From assembly GCA_025403435.1 (NCBI GenBank), contig JAJQZP010000044.1, positions 584,269-648,268 on the forward strand: a stretch of DNA of 64,000 nt, read 5' to 3'. The first letter of the stretch is position 1, and every line of letters starts with the position of its first letter. The position numbers and the translations under genes are program-made. Below are positions 23,753-36,003 of the stretch, in pieces. Under the pieces are notes generated by a model. The model saw nothing but the letters and a program-made list of their open reading frames with translations. It ran no database searches and was not told where the DNA came from. The stretch comes from Artocarpus heterophyllus (taxonomy: Eukaryota; Streptophyta; Magnoliopsida; Rosales; Moraceae).

Positions 23753-24274
23753 ATGGACCCAAAGTACCAACACCTGAGAAAGTATTTCCCATCACTCTCC
23801 CAAAAGATTCTCAGAAAGAAATACAAGGCTAGAATTACTCGGTTGTGGATTCTTATGCGTTTTGGTATCCCTTGTGATGTGAGAATGTTAATAGAGGGGA
23901 AAATCCGTCCGAGTGACTTTAGTCAAGATGTCGGTTTACCAGGAACAGGTACCAGTCGTAGTGCAATGAAAAGAAGAGCTCGTGCCATCGTGGTCACTTG
24001 TAACAAATGTGGAAGACAAAATTGTAACGGTAAATGTACTTCACCTGGTTATATGTCTACGAATAGAGAGGATAAAATAAGGTTTTGTAGGGATGGACTT
24101 TCAAAGGAGAACTTGGATAGCATCCATCCTCCTCTCCACGGTCACCCTAGTGGATATGTTCAAGGAGCTATTTTTAAACTCTGGCCTAAATTTTATACAG
24201 AAAGACAACGCCTCAGGAATATGGTATTTCTAGATCCTGTTTGTCAAGCCATAAGAAAACTGGATGGGGAATAA
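23753..24274 (+). CDS. Virus-like cysteine-rich protein, unit 4 copy
   Basis: Intact 173-codon copy, identical in protein to units 2 and 3. Differences visible at the DNA level are silent (TTA leucine at codon 46, TGT for TGC at the late cysteine codon near 24243). Motifs are as for the unit 2 copy. Confidence 0.62.
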   Translation: MDPKYQHLRKYFPSLSQKILRKKYKARITRLWILMRFGIPCDVRMLIEGKIRPSDFSQDVGLPGTGTSRSAMKRRARAIVVTCNKCGRQNCNGKCTSPGYMSTNREDKIRFCRDGLSKENLDSIHPPLHGHPSGYVQGAIFKLWPKFYTERQRLRNMVFLDPVCQAIRKLDGE

Positions 24275-24917
24275 GTCATCGCTCTATAAAGGTTATTTAG
24301 TCTTTACTTATTTGAAGCAGTTTTAGCTGATGTTCAACAGTTTGTGTTTTTCTTTTACTCAGAATATTTGCTTTTGTGTTTGAAATAATTGTGATTATTA
24401 GATTGATACAGTAAGTGTTAATATCTTATTTAATTTATGATTTTCTTAAATATATATATAATAAAATATATTATCTTATCAGACACGTTACATACGGTAC
24501 AGTAATATGTTTGAATTTTGAAAAGCTTATCCAGATATTTCAAGATTTGTGTCTCAAATTTCAAAAGTTCTACAGTATTTGTCGTTTATATTAAATTTCT
24601 AGACTTGGTGTATATTTGTCAAAAAGTCTACAGTTGTGTCATGAGGGTCTTCTGTCAAATTGTTCTCAATTGTCAAAAGTTATACAATTAGAGTCTAATC
24701 TTTTTCAAAAAGTGAATCAGATTTTCTGTAAACTATCAATCACCTTATCTTACTTTCTTATCCGCACAAGATTTTGTTTAAATCTTTGGATTACCTTTTC
24801 ATTACCTACTCGTCTATCTCTTTAGCCCTTTTTGTATATTTCTCATCTTTAAAATCTCATGTAGAACCCGAAGTCTAAGTGGAGCAGACATTAAGCAACC
24901 ACTTCTATAAACCAAAT
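24275..24917 (+). other. Unit 4 spacer between cargo genes
   Basis: Same non-coding spacer, TATA-like run and triple motif as unit 2. Confidence 0.6.
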
Positions 24918-25568
24918 ATGTCTACCTCCCAGTCCACGAAGAAAATAAAGAATGTCTGTGTCTTTTGTGGTTCCAGCCTTGGAAAAGATAAAGCTTATTT
25001 AGAAGCTGCAAATCACTTAGGGCAAGTCCTAGCACGCAAGAAGATTAACATAATCTATGGGGGTGGTAGTATAAAAATGATGGTAAATATGGCACTAGCA
25101 GCTAGGTCTAGCGACGCTACTGATGTAAGAATTTGGCCTCATATTCCAGTTGAAGGAAACCTTTGTAAGGAAGCCATAGGTAAGGGAGAAGGAGTCAGGA
25201 GTATCCCTAAAAATTTTAAAGACATAATCTATAATTCTGATGCTTTTATAGCATTACCTGGTGGTCTAGGTACTCTTGAGGAAATATTTATAGTTGCTTG
25301 TGGGCAATTGTTGGGCTTTTATTCCAAACCTTTGGGACTGCTGAACGTAAAGGGTTTTTATGACGGTCTTTTGAAATTTCTAGATTACGCTGTGGAAGAA
25401 AACATCACTACAGAATCGGAGAGACAAATCTTTGTCACTGCTTCAACAGCTGAGGAATTGATAGATAAAATGCAAATCATACATCCAGAATCCGACACTG
25501 CAACATCCAAGCTTGAATGGGAAAGGGAAAGCCGGGAGCGGCCAATTGATTTGAATCTCCATCTGTAA
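24918..25568 (+). CDS. LOG: LOG-family phosphoribohydrolase-like protein, unit 4 copy
   Basis: 216 codons, intronless, protein identical to the copy at 11655. Altered QRK segment and intact PGGLGTLEE as there. Confidence 0.88.
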   Translation: MSTSQSTKKIKNVCVFCGSSLGKDKAYLEAANHLGQVLARKKINIIYGGGSIKMMVNMALAARSSDATDVRIWPHIPVEGNLCKEAIGKGEGVRSIPKNFKDIIYNSDAFIALPGGLGTLEEIFIVACGQLLGFYSKPLGLLNVKGFYDGLLKFLDYAVEENITTESERQIFVTASTAEELIDKMQIIHPESDTATSKLEWERESRERPIDLNLHL

Positions 25569-26515
25569 TCTTTTTGTTTTATCTTTGGCATGTAGGCATG
25601 TGTGTCCGTATTTCGTGTGTTACGAATAACCGTTTGCCTTGTATTCTGTGTTTCTTGTGGTACGTTGTTGTTCAATCTTTTAGATTCATTGAGCCTAATG
25701 CCGGGATGGCTGGATACGGAGTACTTGATGCTCTCGAAACGCATCCTTCTTAAGGTCCGATCTTTTGTTTATCGATGTTTTTGTATCCTCTAAGCATGCA
25801 TGATATGGATAGCTGGTATACGGAGTGCCTTGTACTCTCGAAACGTATCCGTATCATGTTTGTAATGTGTAATATTCTGTTAATATTATGTGGAAGTACC
25901 AGAGTCAGTTATGGGGATATTCCATATGAAATATGAGTATATTATTTGGGTTGAATGTTTGTGTCATGAGGATAGCTGTTTAATGAAAAATATGTCGGGT
26001 ATGTTTGCAACTCTGAGATTCCGTTTAATATCTCTATGAGTAAGTTTAATGTATAGTTTTGAATAAAAGTGTTTGTGATATATGTTTTATGATTATGTTT
26101 TAGTTTATTAGTTGAGGTATGAAATCAAATATATTTGACTTTTCCTTACTCAAAAAGGAAAAGGAACCTAAAGATGAAGTATATAAAATTTCTCTGGCAA
26201 TCTCCTTAAATGTGATTGTAAATCACAGTCCATGGACAATGAAGGACTGGAATCATGGTATGGTCAATATGTATGCCTGATCAGATTCTTAGACTATTAT
26301 ACGGTGTTACAAGTTGAAACTTGTCAGAAATACTCTCATTGAGGGATTTAGAATTAGTAAGATTTATTATGCAAGTAAATAAGTGGAGATACGATAACTT
26401 AAATTTGGAGGACAAACAACATTAACGGTTTAGACTCAGAATTGGAATCATAATTTTTACTAGTATTACTAGAATTGAAATTTCGAGGACGAAATTTCTT
26501 TAAGGGGGGTAGAGC
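25569..26515 (+). other. Unit 4 3' non-coding region and polypurine tract
   Basis: As in unit 2, with both hairpins and the purine tract. It lacks the variant set shared by units 3 and 5. Confidence 0.8.
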
Positions 26516-28913
26516 TGTGACACCCGTTATTCTCCTAAGGGTATTAAGGTAATTAGATTAATTACCTAGTATATATATAAAAAAAATCAGAAAATCTCTC
26601 ATAATTCGAAACTCTCTCTCTCTCTACTTTCTCTCTCTAAAAAATTCTCTCTCTCTCCTCAAAGATCGTCTGAGATTTCGGCATCCGTTTTCGACACCTC
26701 CCGCACCAATGGAAAGCTCTCGACGAGCTGAGTCCAACGAGGTGCCGCGCCGCCCAAAACGCCGCCGGAGGAGACCACACGCGCCGCCCAAAGTGGCGGC
26801 AAAACCCATTTCTTTCCGACGAGATATCTTCGCCGTCCGACGTCCGATCGACGTGATTCTTGTTCCTACACGACCACCGTGATGAGAGGAACAAAACCCA
26901 CCCTTGGTGGCAGCTCAACAACCGCCGGATTGCTCTGCCCGCCTATTGCCGCCGTGCACCGCCGCCCCCATGGTGGAACTCCGCCTTGCCGGAGGAGGTG
27001 ACTGACACCACCCCTCCCAATGAGTTCAGAGGATCAAGGGGAGTAAAACCCCTCGATCAATTGCACGGAAGGAGCCGGTTTCGCCGGAGAACGGCCAACG
27101 CCGCCGTCAACCGCCGCGGGAGCCTCCGTTTTGGCTCTTCCCAGCCACGTTTCTTCAAATTGGATGAGGGGAAATGCTCATAGGAGGATGGGTAGCAAAA
27201 GCCCTCAGCCAATTTCAGGTTTCCATCGTCGGAGAATCAAGATCGGAGCTCATCCATTTCTACCGACGTTGTACTTCACGACCCGCTATGTTAGAGGCAG
27301 AATTGGGTGAAATTGACCCCGCCATTGGACTCAGAAGGGTCGATTTAGGGGGGGTAGGCCCGAGCCCAGCTGCCAACGGACCCCGATTGACGCCGGTCAA
27401 CGACGGTCAAAGTCGGTCAACGCCGGTCAACGGTGGTCAACGCCGGTCAACGGCCAGTCAAAGGCTAAATTGGAATTTTGTGATCCGGACCTCCGATCGA
27501 AGATCCGAGACCGCCTCCTGACTCGTTTCGATGCTCTGGATGCAATGGTGACCTCCGTTTGAGCAAATTCCACTCCGATGAAAATCATCCGGTACCGACT
27601 GCACGCGAATCGAGGCGATTCAAACAGCAGTATCGGAGTCCAGAATGACGTTTTCAAGAATGTATGATCTCCAGGAAGCATTCCTAGCCATTCATAGTCG
27701 CTCGAGGAGCACTACAGAGGATGCTTCGTAGATACAGCGAGATACAACTGGATCTGTTTTGCTTGGAGTTCAAGATCAAGGGAGTATGGAGCTAACGTTA
27801 ATTGATTCCAGGATTAAGAGACTGTTGATAAGCTTGAAAGGTAGGGATTCTATTACTCATCTTTTGTGAGGTTTTTATAGAATTAAAATTGATTGTTTTG
27901 CCGCAATATATATATATCTATGTTGAACTGATATTATATGATTATCACATATGAAACTATGACATGGACTCGTCTTGTATTGTACGGCGAGGAACATAAT
28001 GAATTGACACATGTTATAAATTGAGAAGCATGGTTAGGAAAACTAACTCTATTAATAATGATTCAATATAGAGAAATTGTGAGACATGAAGAGGGCGACG
28101 GTTACGTCCTTGGGCATGAATACCCTAAAAGGTAAAATAGGGGGAAGGTGATGACGCTTCCTTGGGTTGAAAGTCCCAGAACACACTGTACAGGAATTGA
28201 TTTGGTGAGGACTCGGGGCTTGATGTCCCCTCACCGGAACACCCTTGGAATGTTTATAGGGTGATCAAGTGCGCCCATTTGGGTTTCGATGAGTTGAGTG
28301 ATACTCAATTTAACATGGATACCTAGGAACAATGATGATTGGTAATATTTGTATAAATGTGTAATTATGACACTTGGTAATGATTAACTACGGTATCCAT
28401 AAGATGTGATCATAATAAACCTCATAATCTGGAATATGATGTGACTTACTAACCATGCAGATTTTAATGTGGTAATGATAAAAACCTAAAGGTGAGTAAT
28501 GGCTTTCTCTACTGAGCATAGTGTTGCTCATTCCCTTATGTTTATATCTTTTCAGGACTCACTAAGTGTGAGGTGGCTACGAGAAATATAGTTGAGGAAG
28601 TGATGTAACTATATTACATTGGGACTGCTTCAATCGTTGAGAATGTTCTTCATGATAATGTAAGCATCAATTGTTACTTTCTGTGACTGTATTACAATGT
28701 GTTGAGGGTTAAAATGATGATGACAACAGTTTATATTATTAAATTTAAGGTGCTACATTAAAACTGTGGTTTATTTGTCGTTTATATTTTTATTTTTGAG
28801 TTGAGAGTTTTCATTTAAGTCCCGGGCAAATTTTATTTTTAAGGTTTTACTTTTATTATTTATTTTTATTTTATCTCATTAAAAACTGTTAACCCCCATA
28901 TAGGGGCGTTACA
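26516..28913 (+). repeat. LTR 5 of the array (2398 bp)
   Basis: Same ends and internal structure as LTR2; the GGTCAA repeat is present around 27390-27450. Confidence 0.95.
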
Positions 28914-30358
28914 GAATTTTTGGTATCAGAGCCTAGGTTCGGTTAACCTAGGGAGTGTAGCACCACTTTAAAAAATATATTTTTGAGATGGTTTTGAAGC
29001 TGAATTTTCATTGTCATCATCAAAATGAACCTTCACATTGATTTATACAGTCTAGAAGGATGTAACATGGAAAGGCCATAGAATGAAAATATCAATAGTT
29101 ATATGAGTACAATAATTATATAGAAGGAAAGTATTAATAGTTATAAGGGAATGATAATTATATGGAATGAGTTTATAAGTAGAATGCTTATGAGAGATTC
29201 GTATAATATTTGGATCTATAAGCATATTTAATTCGTATAAACGATGAGAAATTCGTGTAGATACGAGGATTTAAAAGCCTTTTGTCTCGTGAAAAACAAT
29301 AAGAAATATAAGGCTTGATTTATTGATTTCAAAGTTTGGCATAGATATGCCAAATTTTTCGTAATTGATTCAAACCTAAGTAATGATTATGTGTGGATTC
29401 GATGGAGCACATAAGTGTCAATACTTTTCTTGAAAGTTCTATTTATTTGAGGAATATGATATAAGTTGGGAATCATGGTATTGAATCTTGAGAGAGATAA
29501 ATGTTAGACTTTTGGTCTGTTGAGACTGTGTAAAGTCTAGAATGCATGAATCTCAAAATTGGAATATTTCGTTACGTACATTGTATTTAAGTGTATCAGT
29601 GAATCTTTTGGTTACCTAAGGTTTTGTTATATGAGGAAATTATATATTGTATGAGTAGAATTGTGGGGATTGTAGATGTTCTTAAGTAGTAACATCTAGT
29701 GTCTTTGTTCATTGATATGGTCTATGTTGAAAGACGTAAATCGTATTGATTTCAAGGTTAGTCGCATTCTAAACCCTTGGTAGTAATGATGATGAATCCA
29801 TTGATAGATGTTAAGTATTATGAATAACATATGGGTGTATGCATTGTTCAATAAGGTTTTGATTAAAACAAAATCATTTGAGTTGCTGGAAGATCCTTGT
29901 TGTCGTTAAATTAGATTTGTTGTTCATACTTAACTTATCTATAGTGGACTTTGAATTGGGTTTAAGATTTATACAAATTGGTTTTCAATTTTATGTTTGT
30001 TATTTAACTCGTTCTAAATGTGTTAAGGCCCGAAACAACCTGACCATTTTCAACTAAGAACATTTGGGCCTAGTTCAAATCCTAAATCAGTTTGATTCAC
30101 ACTGTCTCTCCCACGTGGTCTCTATACGTGTCATATACAGTGGTTTAATTATTGTTTACAAATACGTTTACTGTGCATAAGAGCTTATTTCTCCGAGTTC
30201 ACTTTTTCTCTCTTAATTTGTTATTTTCTCTCTAAATCGCAAATCCTCTTCTTTTTCATTAAAAATTCTTCTTTTTCTCTAAAAGAAGAAGGAATTCTAG
30301 GATTCTGCAATTTACTATCTTAATTTTTCCTTTCTATTTACTCTTCTTTCATCTCATC
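28914..30358 (+). other. Unit 5 leader: primer site and non-coding region
   Basis: The primer site TGGTATCAGAGCC is at 28921-28933. The deletion near 29885 is slightly larger than in unit 4 (TTGCTGGAAGATCC). G-box and CT-rich leader are kept. Confidence 0.8.
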
Positions 30359-30880
30359 ATGGACCCAAAGTACCAACATCTGAGAAAGTATTTCCCATCA
30401 CTCTCCCAAAAGATTCTCAGAAAGAAATACAAGGCTAGAATTACTCGGTTGTGGATTCTTATGCGTTTTGGTATCCCTTGTGATGTGAGAATGTTAATAG
30501 AGGGGAAAATCCGTCCGAGTGACTTTAGTCAAGATGTCGGGTTTACCAGGAACAGGTACCAGTCGTAGTGCAATGAAAAGAAGAGCTCGTGCCATCGTGG
30601 TCACTTGTAACAAATGTGGAAGACAAAATTGTAACGGTAAATGTACTTCACCTGGTTATATGTCTACGAATAGAGAGGATAAAATAAGGTTTTGTAGGGA
30701 TGGACTTTCAAAGGAGAACTTGGATAGCATCCATCCTCCTCTCACGGTCACCCTAGTGGATATGTTCAAGGAGCTATTTTTAAACTCTGGCCTAAATTTT
30801 ATACAGAAAGACAACGCCTCAGGAATATGGTATTTCTAGATCCTGTTTGTCAAGCCATAAGAAAACTGGATGGGGAATAA
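30359..30880 (+). pseudogene. Virus-like cysteine-rich protein, unit 5 copy, two offsetting frameshifts
   Basis: An extra G near 30541 and a missing C near 30743 shift the frame for about 200 bases, including the basic and cysteine clusters; the total length (522) is unchanged. Read from the ATG, the product stops after 69 codons. Both changes are in short homopolymers. An assembly error or a recent null copy are both possible. Confidence 0.72.
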
Positions 30881-31523
30881 GTCATCGCTCTATAAAGGTT
30901 ATTTAGTCTTTACTTATTTGAAGCAGTTTTAGCTGATGTTCAACAGTTTGTGTTTTTCTTTTACTCAGAATATTTGCTTTTGTGTTTGAAATAATTGTGA
31001 TTATTAGATTGATACAGTAAGTGTTAATATCTTATTTAATTTATGATTTTCTTAAATATATATATAATAAAATATATTATCTTATCAGACACGTTACATA
31101 CGGTACAGTAATATGTTTGAATTTTGAAAAGCTTATCCAGATATTTCAAGATTTGTGTCTCAAATTTCAAAAGTTCTACAGTATTTGTCGTTTATATTAA
31201 ATTTCTAGACTTGGTGTATATTTGTCAAAAAGTCTACAGTTGTGTCATGAGGGTCTTCTGTCAAATTGTTCTCAATTGTCAAAAGTTATACAATTAGAGT
31301 CTAATCTTTTTCAAAAAGTGAATCAGATTTTCTGTAAACTATCAATCACCTTATCTTACTTTCTTATCCGCACAAGATTTTGTTTAAATCTTTGGATTAC
31401 CTTTTCATTACCTACTCGTCTATCTCTTTAGCCCTTTTTGTATATTTCTCATCTTTAAAATCTCATGTAGAACCCGAAGTCTAAGTGGAGCAGACATTAA
31501 GCAACCACTTCTATAAACCAAAT
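30881..31523 (+). other. Unit 5 spacer between cargo genes
   Basis: Same non-coding spacer as unit 2 with TATA-like run and triple motif. Confidence 0.6.
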
Positions 31524-32174
31524 ATGTCTACCTCCCAGTCCACGAAGAAAATAAAGAATGTCTGTGTCTTTTGTGGTTCCAGCCTTGGAAAAGATAAAGC
31601 TTATTTAGAAGCTGCAAATCACTTAGGGCAAGTCCTAGCACGCAAGAAGATTAACATAATCTATGGGGGTGGTAGTATAAAAATGATGGTAAATATGGCA
31701 CTAGCAGCTAGGTCTAGCGACGCTACTGATGTAAGAATTTGGCCTCATATTCCAGTTGAAGGAAACCTTTGTAAGGAAGCCATAGGTAAGGGAGAAGGAG
31801 TCAGGAGTATCCCTAAAAATTTTAAAGACATAATCTATAATTCTGATGCTTTTATAGCATTACCTGGTGGTCTAGGTACTCTTGAGGAAATATTTATAGT
31901 TGCTTGTGGGCAATTGTTGGGCTTTTATTCCAAACCTTTGGGACTGCTGAACGTAAAGGGTTTTTATGACGGTCTTTTGAAATTTCTAGATTACGCTGTG
32001 GAAGAAAACATCACTACAGAATCGGAGAGACAAATCTTTGTCACTGCTTCAACAGCTGAGGAATTGATAGATAAAATGCAAATCATACATCCAGAATCCG
32101 ACACTGCAACATCCAAGCTTGAATGGGAAAGGGAAAGCCAGGAGCGGCCAATTGATTTGAATCTCCATCTGTAA
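31524..32174 (+). CDS. LOG: LOG-family phosphoribohydrolase-like protein, unit 5 copy
   Basis: 216 codons, intronless. One amino-acid difference from the other four copies: arginine 206 to glutamine (CGG to CAG), in the tail after the LOG fold. Other motifs are as in the copy at 11655. Confidence 0.88.
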   Translation: MSTSQSTKKIKNVCVFCGSSLGKDKAYLEAANHLGQVLARKKINIIYGGGSIKMMVNMALAARSSDATDVRIWPHIPVEGNLCKEAIGKGEGVRSIPKNFKDIIYNSDAFIALPGGLGTLEEIFIVACGQLLGFYSKPLGLLNVKGFYDGLLKFLDYAVEENITTESERQIFVTASTAEELIDKMQIIHPESDTATSKLEWERESQERPIDLNLHL

Positions 32175-33124
32175 TCTTTTTGTTTTATCTTTGGCATATA
32201 GGCATGTGTGTCCGTATTTCGTGTGTTACGAATAACCGTTTGCCTTGTATTCTGTGTTTCTTGTGGTACGTTGTTGTTCAATCTTTTAGATTCATTGAGC
32301 CTAATGCCGGGATGGCTGGATACGGAGTACTTGATGCTCTCGAAACGCATCCTTCTTAAGGTCCGATCTTTTGTTTATCGATGTTTTTGTATCCTCTAAG
32401 CATGCATGATATGGATAGCTGGTATACGGAGTGCCTTGTACTCTCGAAACGTATCCGTATCATGTTTGTAATGTGTAATATTCTGTTAATATTATGTGGA
32501 AGTACCAGAGTCAGTTATGAGGATATTCCATATGAAATATGAGTATATTATTTGGGTTGAATGTTTGTGTCATGAGGATAGCTGTTTAATGAAAAATATG
32601 TCGGGTATGTTTGCAACTCTGAGATTCCGTTTAATATCTCTATGAGTAAGTTTAATGTATAGTTTTGAATAAAAGTGTTTGTGATATATGTTTTATGATT
32701 ATGTTTTAGTTTATTAGTTGAGGTATGAAATCAAATATATTTGACTTTTCCTTACTCAAAAAGGAAAAGGAACCTAAAGATGAAGTATATAAAATTTCTC
32801 TGGCAATCTCCTTAAATGTGATTATAAATCACAGTCCATGGACAATGAAGGACTGGAATCATGGTATGGTCAATATGTATGCCTGATCAGATTCTTAGAC
32901 TATTATACGGTGTTACAAGTTGAAACTTGTCAGAAATACTCTCATTGAGGGATTTAGAATTTATAGTAAGATTTATTATACAAGTAAATAAGTGGAGATA
33001 CGATAACTTAAATTTGGAGGACAAACAGCATTAACGGTTTAGACTCAGAATTGGAATCATAATTTTTACTAGTATTACTAGAATTGAAATTTCGAGGACG
33101 AAATTTCTTTAAGGGGGGTAGAGT
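32175..33124 (+). other. Unit 5 3' non-coding region and polypurine tract
   Basis: As in unit 3, with which it shares the TTTATAGTAAG / ACAAACAGCATT variant set. The base before LTR6 differs (GAGT for GAGC). Confidence 0.8.
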
Positions 33125-35518
33125 TGTGACACCCGTTATTCTCCTAAGGGTATTAAGGTAATTAGATTAATTACCTAGTATATATATAAAAAAAATCAGA
33201 AAATCTCTCATAATTCGAAACTCTCTCTCTCTCTACTTTCTCTCTCTAAAAATTCTCTCTCTCCTCAAAGATCGTCTGAGATTTCGGCATCCGTTTTCGA
33301 CACCTCCCGCACCAATGGAAAGCTCTCGACGAGCTGAGTCCAACGAGGTGCCGCGCCGCCCAAAACGCCGCCGGAGGAGACCACACGCGCCGCCCAAAGT
33401 GGCGGCAAAACCCATTTCTTTTCGACGAGATATCTTCGCCGTCCGACGTCCGATCGACGTGATTCTTGTTCCTACACGACCACCGTGATGAGAGGAACAA
33501 AACCCACCCTTGGTGACAGCTCAACAACCGTCGGATTGCTCTGCCCGCCTATTGCCGCCGTGCACCGCCGCCCCCATGGTGGAACTCCGTCTTGCCGGAG
33601 GAGGTGACTGACACCACCCCTCCCAATGAGTTTAGAGGATCAAGGAGAGTAAAACCCCTCGATCAATTGCACGGAAGGAGCCGGTTTCGCCAGGAGAACG
33701 GCCAACGCCGCCGTCAACCGCCGCGGGAGCCTCCGTTTTGGCTCTTCCCAGCCACGTTTCTTCAAATTGGATGAGGGGAAATGCTCATAGGAGGATGGGT
33801 AGCAAAAGCCCTCAGCCAATTTCAGGTTTCCATCGTCGGAGAATCAAGATCGGAGCTCATCCATTTCTACCGACGTTGTACTTCACGACCCGCTATGTTA
33901 GAGGCAGAATTGGGTGAAATTGACCCCGCCATTGGACTCAGAAGGGTCGATTTAGGGGGGGTAGGCCCGAGCCCAGCTGCCAACGGACCCCGATTGACGC
34001 CGGTCAACGCCGGTCAAAGTCGGTCAACGCCGGTCAACGGTGGTCAACGCCGGTCAACGGCCAGTCAAAGGCTAAATTGGAATTTTGTGATCCGGACCTC
34101 CGATCGAAGATCCGAGACCGCCTCCTGACTCGTTTCGATGCTCTGGATGCAATGGTGACCTCCATTTGAGCAAATTCCACTCCGATGAAAATCATCCGGT
34201 ACCGACTGCACGCGAATCGAGGCGATTCAAACAGCAGTATCGGAGTCCAGAATGACGTTTTCAAGAATGTATGATCTCCAGGAAGCATTCCTAGCCATTC
34301 ATAGTCGCTCGAGGAGCACTACAGAGGATGCTTCGTAGATACAGCGAGATACAACTGGATCTGTTTTGCTTGGAGTTCAAGATCAAGGGAGTATGGAGCT
34401 AACGTTAATTGATTCCAGGATTAAGAGACTGTTGATAAGCTTGAAAGGTAGGGATTCTATTACTCATCTTTTGTAAGGTTTTTATAGAATTAAAATTGAT
34501 TGTTTTGCCGCAATATATATATCTATGTTGAACTGATATTATATGATTATCACATATGAAACTATGACATGGACTCGTCTTGTATTGTACGGCGAGGAAC
34601 ATAATGAATTGACACATGTTATAAATTGAGAAGCATGGTTAGGAAAACAAACTCTATTAATAATGATTCAATATAGAGAAATTGTGAGACATGAAGAGGG
34701 CGACGGTTACGTCCTTGGGCATGAATACCCTAAAAGGTAAAATAGGGGGAAGGTGATGACGCTTCCTTGGGTTGAAAGTCCCAGAACACACTGTACAGGA
34801 ATTGATTTGGTGAGGACTCGGGGCTTGATGTCCCCTCACCGGAACACCCTTGGAATGTTTATAGGGTGATCAAGTGCGCCCATTTGGGTTTCGATGAGTT
34901 GAGTGATACTCAATTTAACATGGATACCTAGGAACAATGATGATTGGTAATATTTGTATAAATGTGTAATTATGACACTTGGTAATGATTAACTACGGTA
35001 TCCATAAGATGTGATCATAATAAACCTCATAATCTGGAATATGATGTTACTTACTAACCATGCAGATTTTAATGTGGTAATGATAAAAACCTAAAGGTGA
35101 GTAATGGCTTTCTCTACTGAGCATAGTGTCGCTCATTCCCTTATGTTTATATCTTTTCAGGACTCACTAAGTGTGAGGTGGCTACGAGAAATATAGTTGA
35201 GGAAGTGATGTAACTATATTACATTGGGACCGCTTCAATCGTTGAGAATGTTCTTCATGATAATGTAAGCATCAATTGTTACTTTCTGTGACTGTATTAC
35301 AATGTGTTAAGGGTTAAAATGATGATGACAACAGTTTATATTATTAAATTTAAGGTGCTACATTAAAACTGTGGTTTAATTGTCATTTATATTTTTATTT
35401 TTGAGTTGAGAGTTTTCATTTAAGTCCCGGGCAAATTTTATTTTTAAGGTTTTACTTTTATTATTTATTTTTATTTTATCTCATTAAAAACTGTTAACCC
35501 CCATATAGGGGCGTTACA
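33125..35518 (+). repeat. LTR 6, right end of the array (2394 bp)
   Basis: Ends GGGGCGTTACA and is followed not by a primer site but by ATTAATGTTGAG, which continues the LTR of another element. This is the right boundary of the inserted array. ATTAA is the candidate 5-base target duplication; the partner is expected to the left of the window. Confidence 0.93.
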
Positions 35519-35985
35519 ATTAATGTTGAGAAATAACTAACCATGCAGATGTTAATATGGTAATTACTCAAACCTAAAGGTGAGTAATGGTATTCCATAC
35601 TAGGCATGTCGACGCTCATCCCTATTATATTTTCATCTCTTAGGTGGAGTTCAGTGTAACTTGTCTGATGAGAAGTAGACGACAACAGCTCTGGTGTCTT
35701 GTTAGAATATCTTAGCATTATTAATAACTCATTCAAAAAATGTAAGATTCAAAAAACTGTTGTAGTGAATGTGTTTGAACTGGGAATTGTAATATGATAA
35801 TAATGACTGTAGTTTTTGTATATTTGCTGCTACACTAAAACTGTAGAATGTTATTTAAAGCATATTCTTATTTTCTATTTCTTTCAAAGACCCATAGGCA
35901 ATGTTTTATTGTTTTGAATTGGTATTGTAAATTGAATTTATTTATATTTATTTGATACTGCTAACCCCCACATAAGGCCGTCATA
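35519..35985 (+). repeat. 3' part of the gypsy 5' LTR
   Basis: Aligns by eye with 42859-43324 of the 3' LTR (shared words such as TTAATATGGTAATTA and ACCTAAAGGTGAGTAATGG). The part before it was displaced beyond the array. It ends in a worn GGCCGTCATA. Confidence 0.85.
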
Positions 35986-35990
35986 GATTT

Positions 35991-36003
35991 TGGTATTAGA
36001 GCC
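35991..36003 (+). other. Worn primer binding site
   Basis: TGGTATTAGAGCC, one base from the initiator Met tRNA site of the array units. The following 100 bases are clearly similar to the array leaders (TTAACCTAAGGGGTATAACACCACCTTAAA against the array version), so leader and probably packaging region are shared. Confidence 0.75.

Larger units (their letters stand above)
1..35518 (+). mobile_element. Tandem array of non-autonomous LTR retrotransposon units with two cargo genes
   Basis: Six LTRs (the first cut by the window edge) alternate with five internal regions; unit-to-unit spacing is 6629, 6653, 6610 and 6609 bases between LTR2 and LTR6. Each LTR starts TGTGACACCCGTTATT and ends GGGGCGTTACA. 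Each internal region begins with a TGGTATCAGAGCC primer site and ends with an AAGGGGGGTAGAGC purine tract. No protease, RT, RNase H, integrase or Gag can be read in any internal region, so the family is non-autonomous. Sharing of single LTRs between neighbours points to unequal recombination between LTRs, not repeated insertion. Expected left flank and target duplication lie before base 1. Confidence 0.93.

Noticed and set aside
1..35518. Satellite DNA or rDNA-like tandem repeat as explanation of the array
   Set aside because: Units contain LTR ends, primer sites and purine tracts in the right order, which a plain satellite would not.
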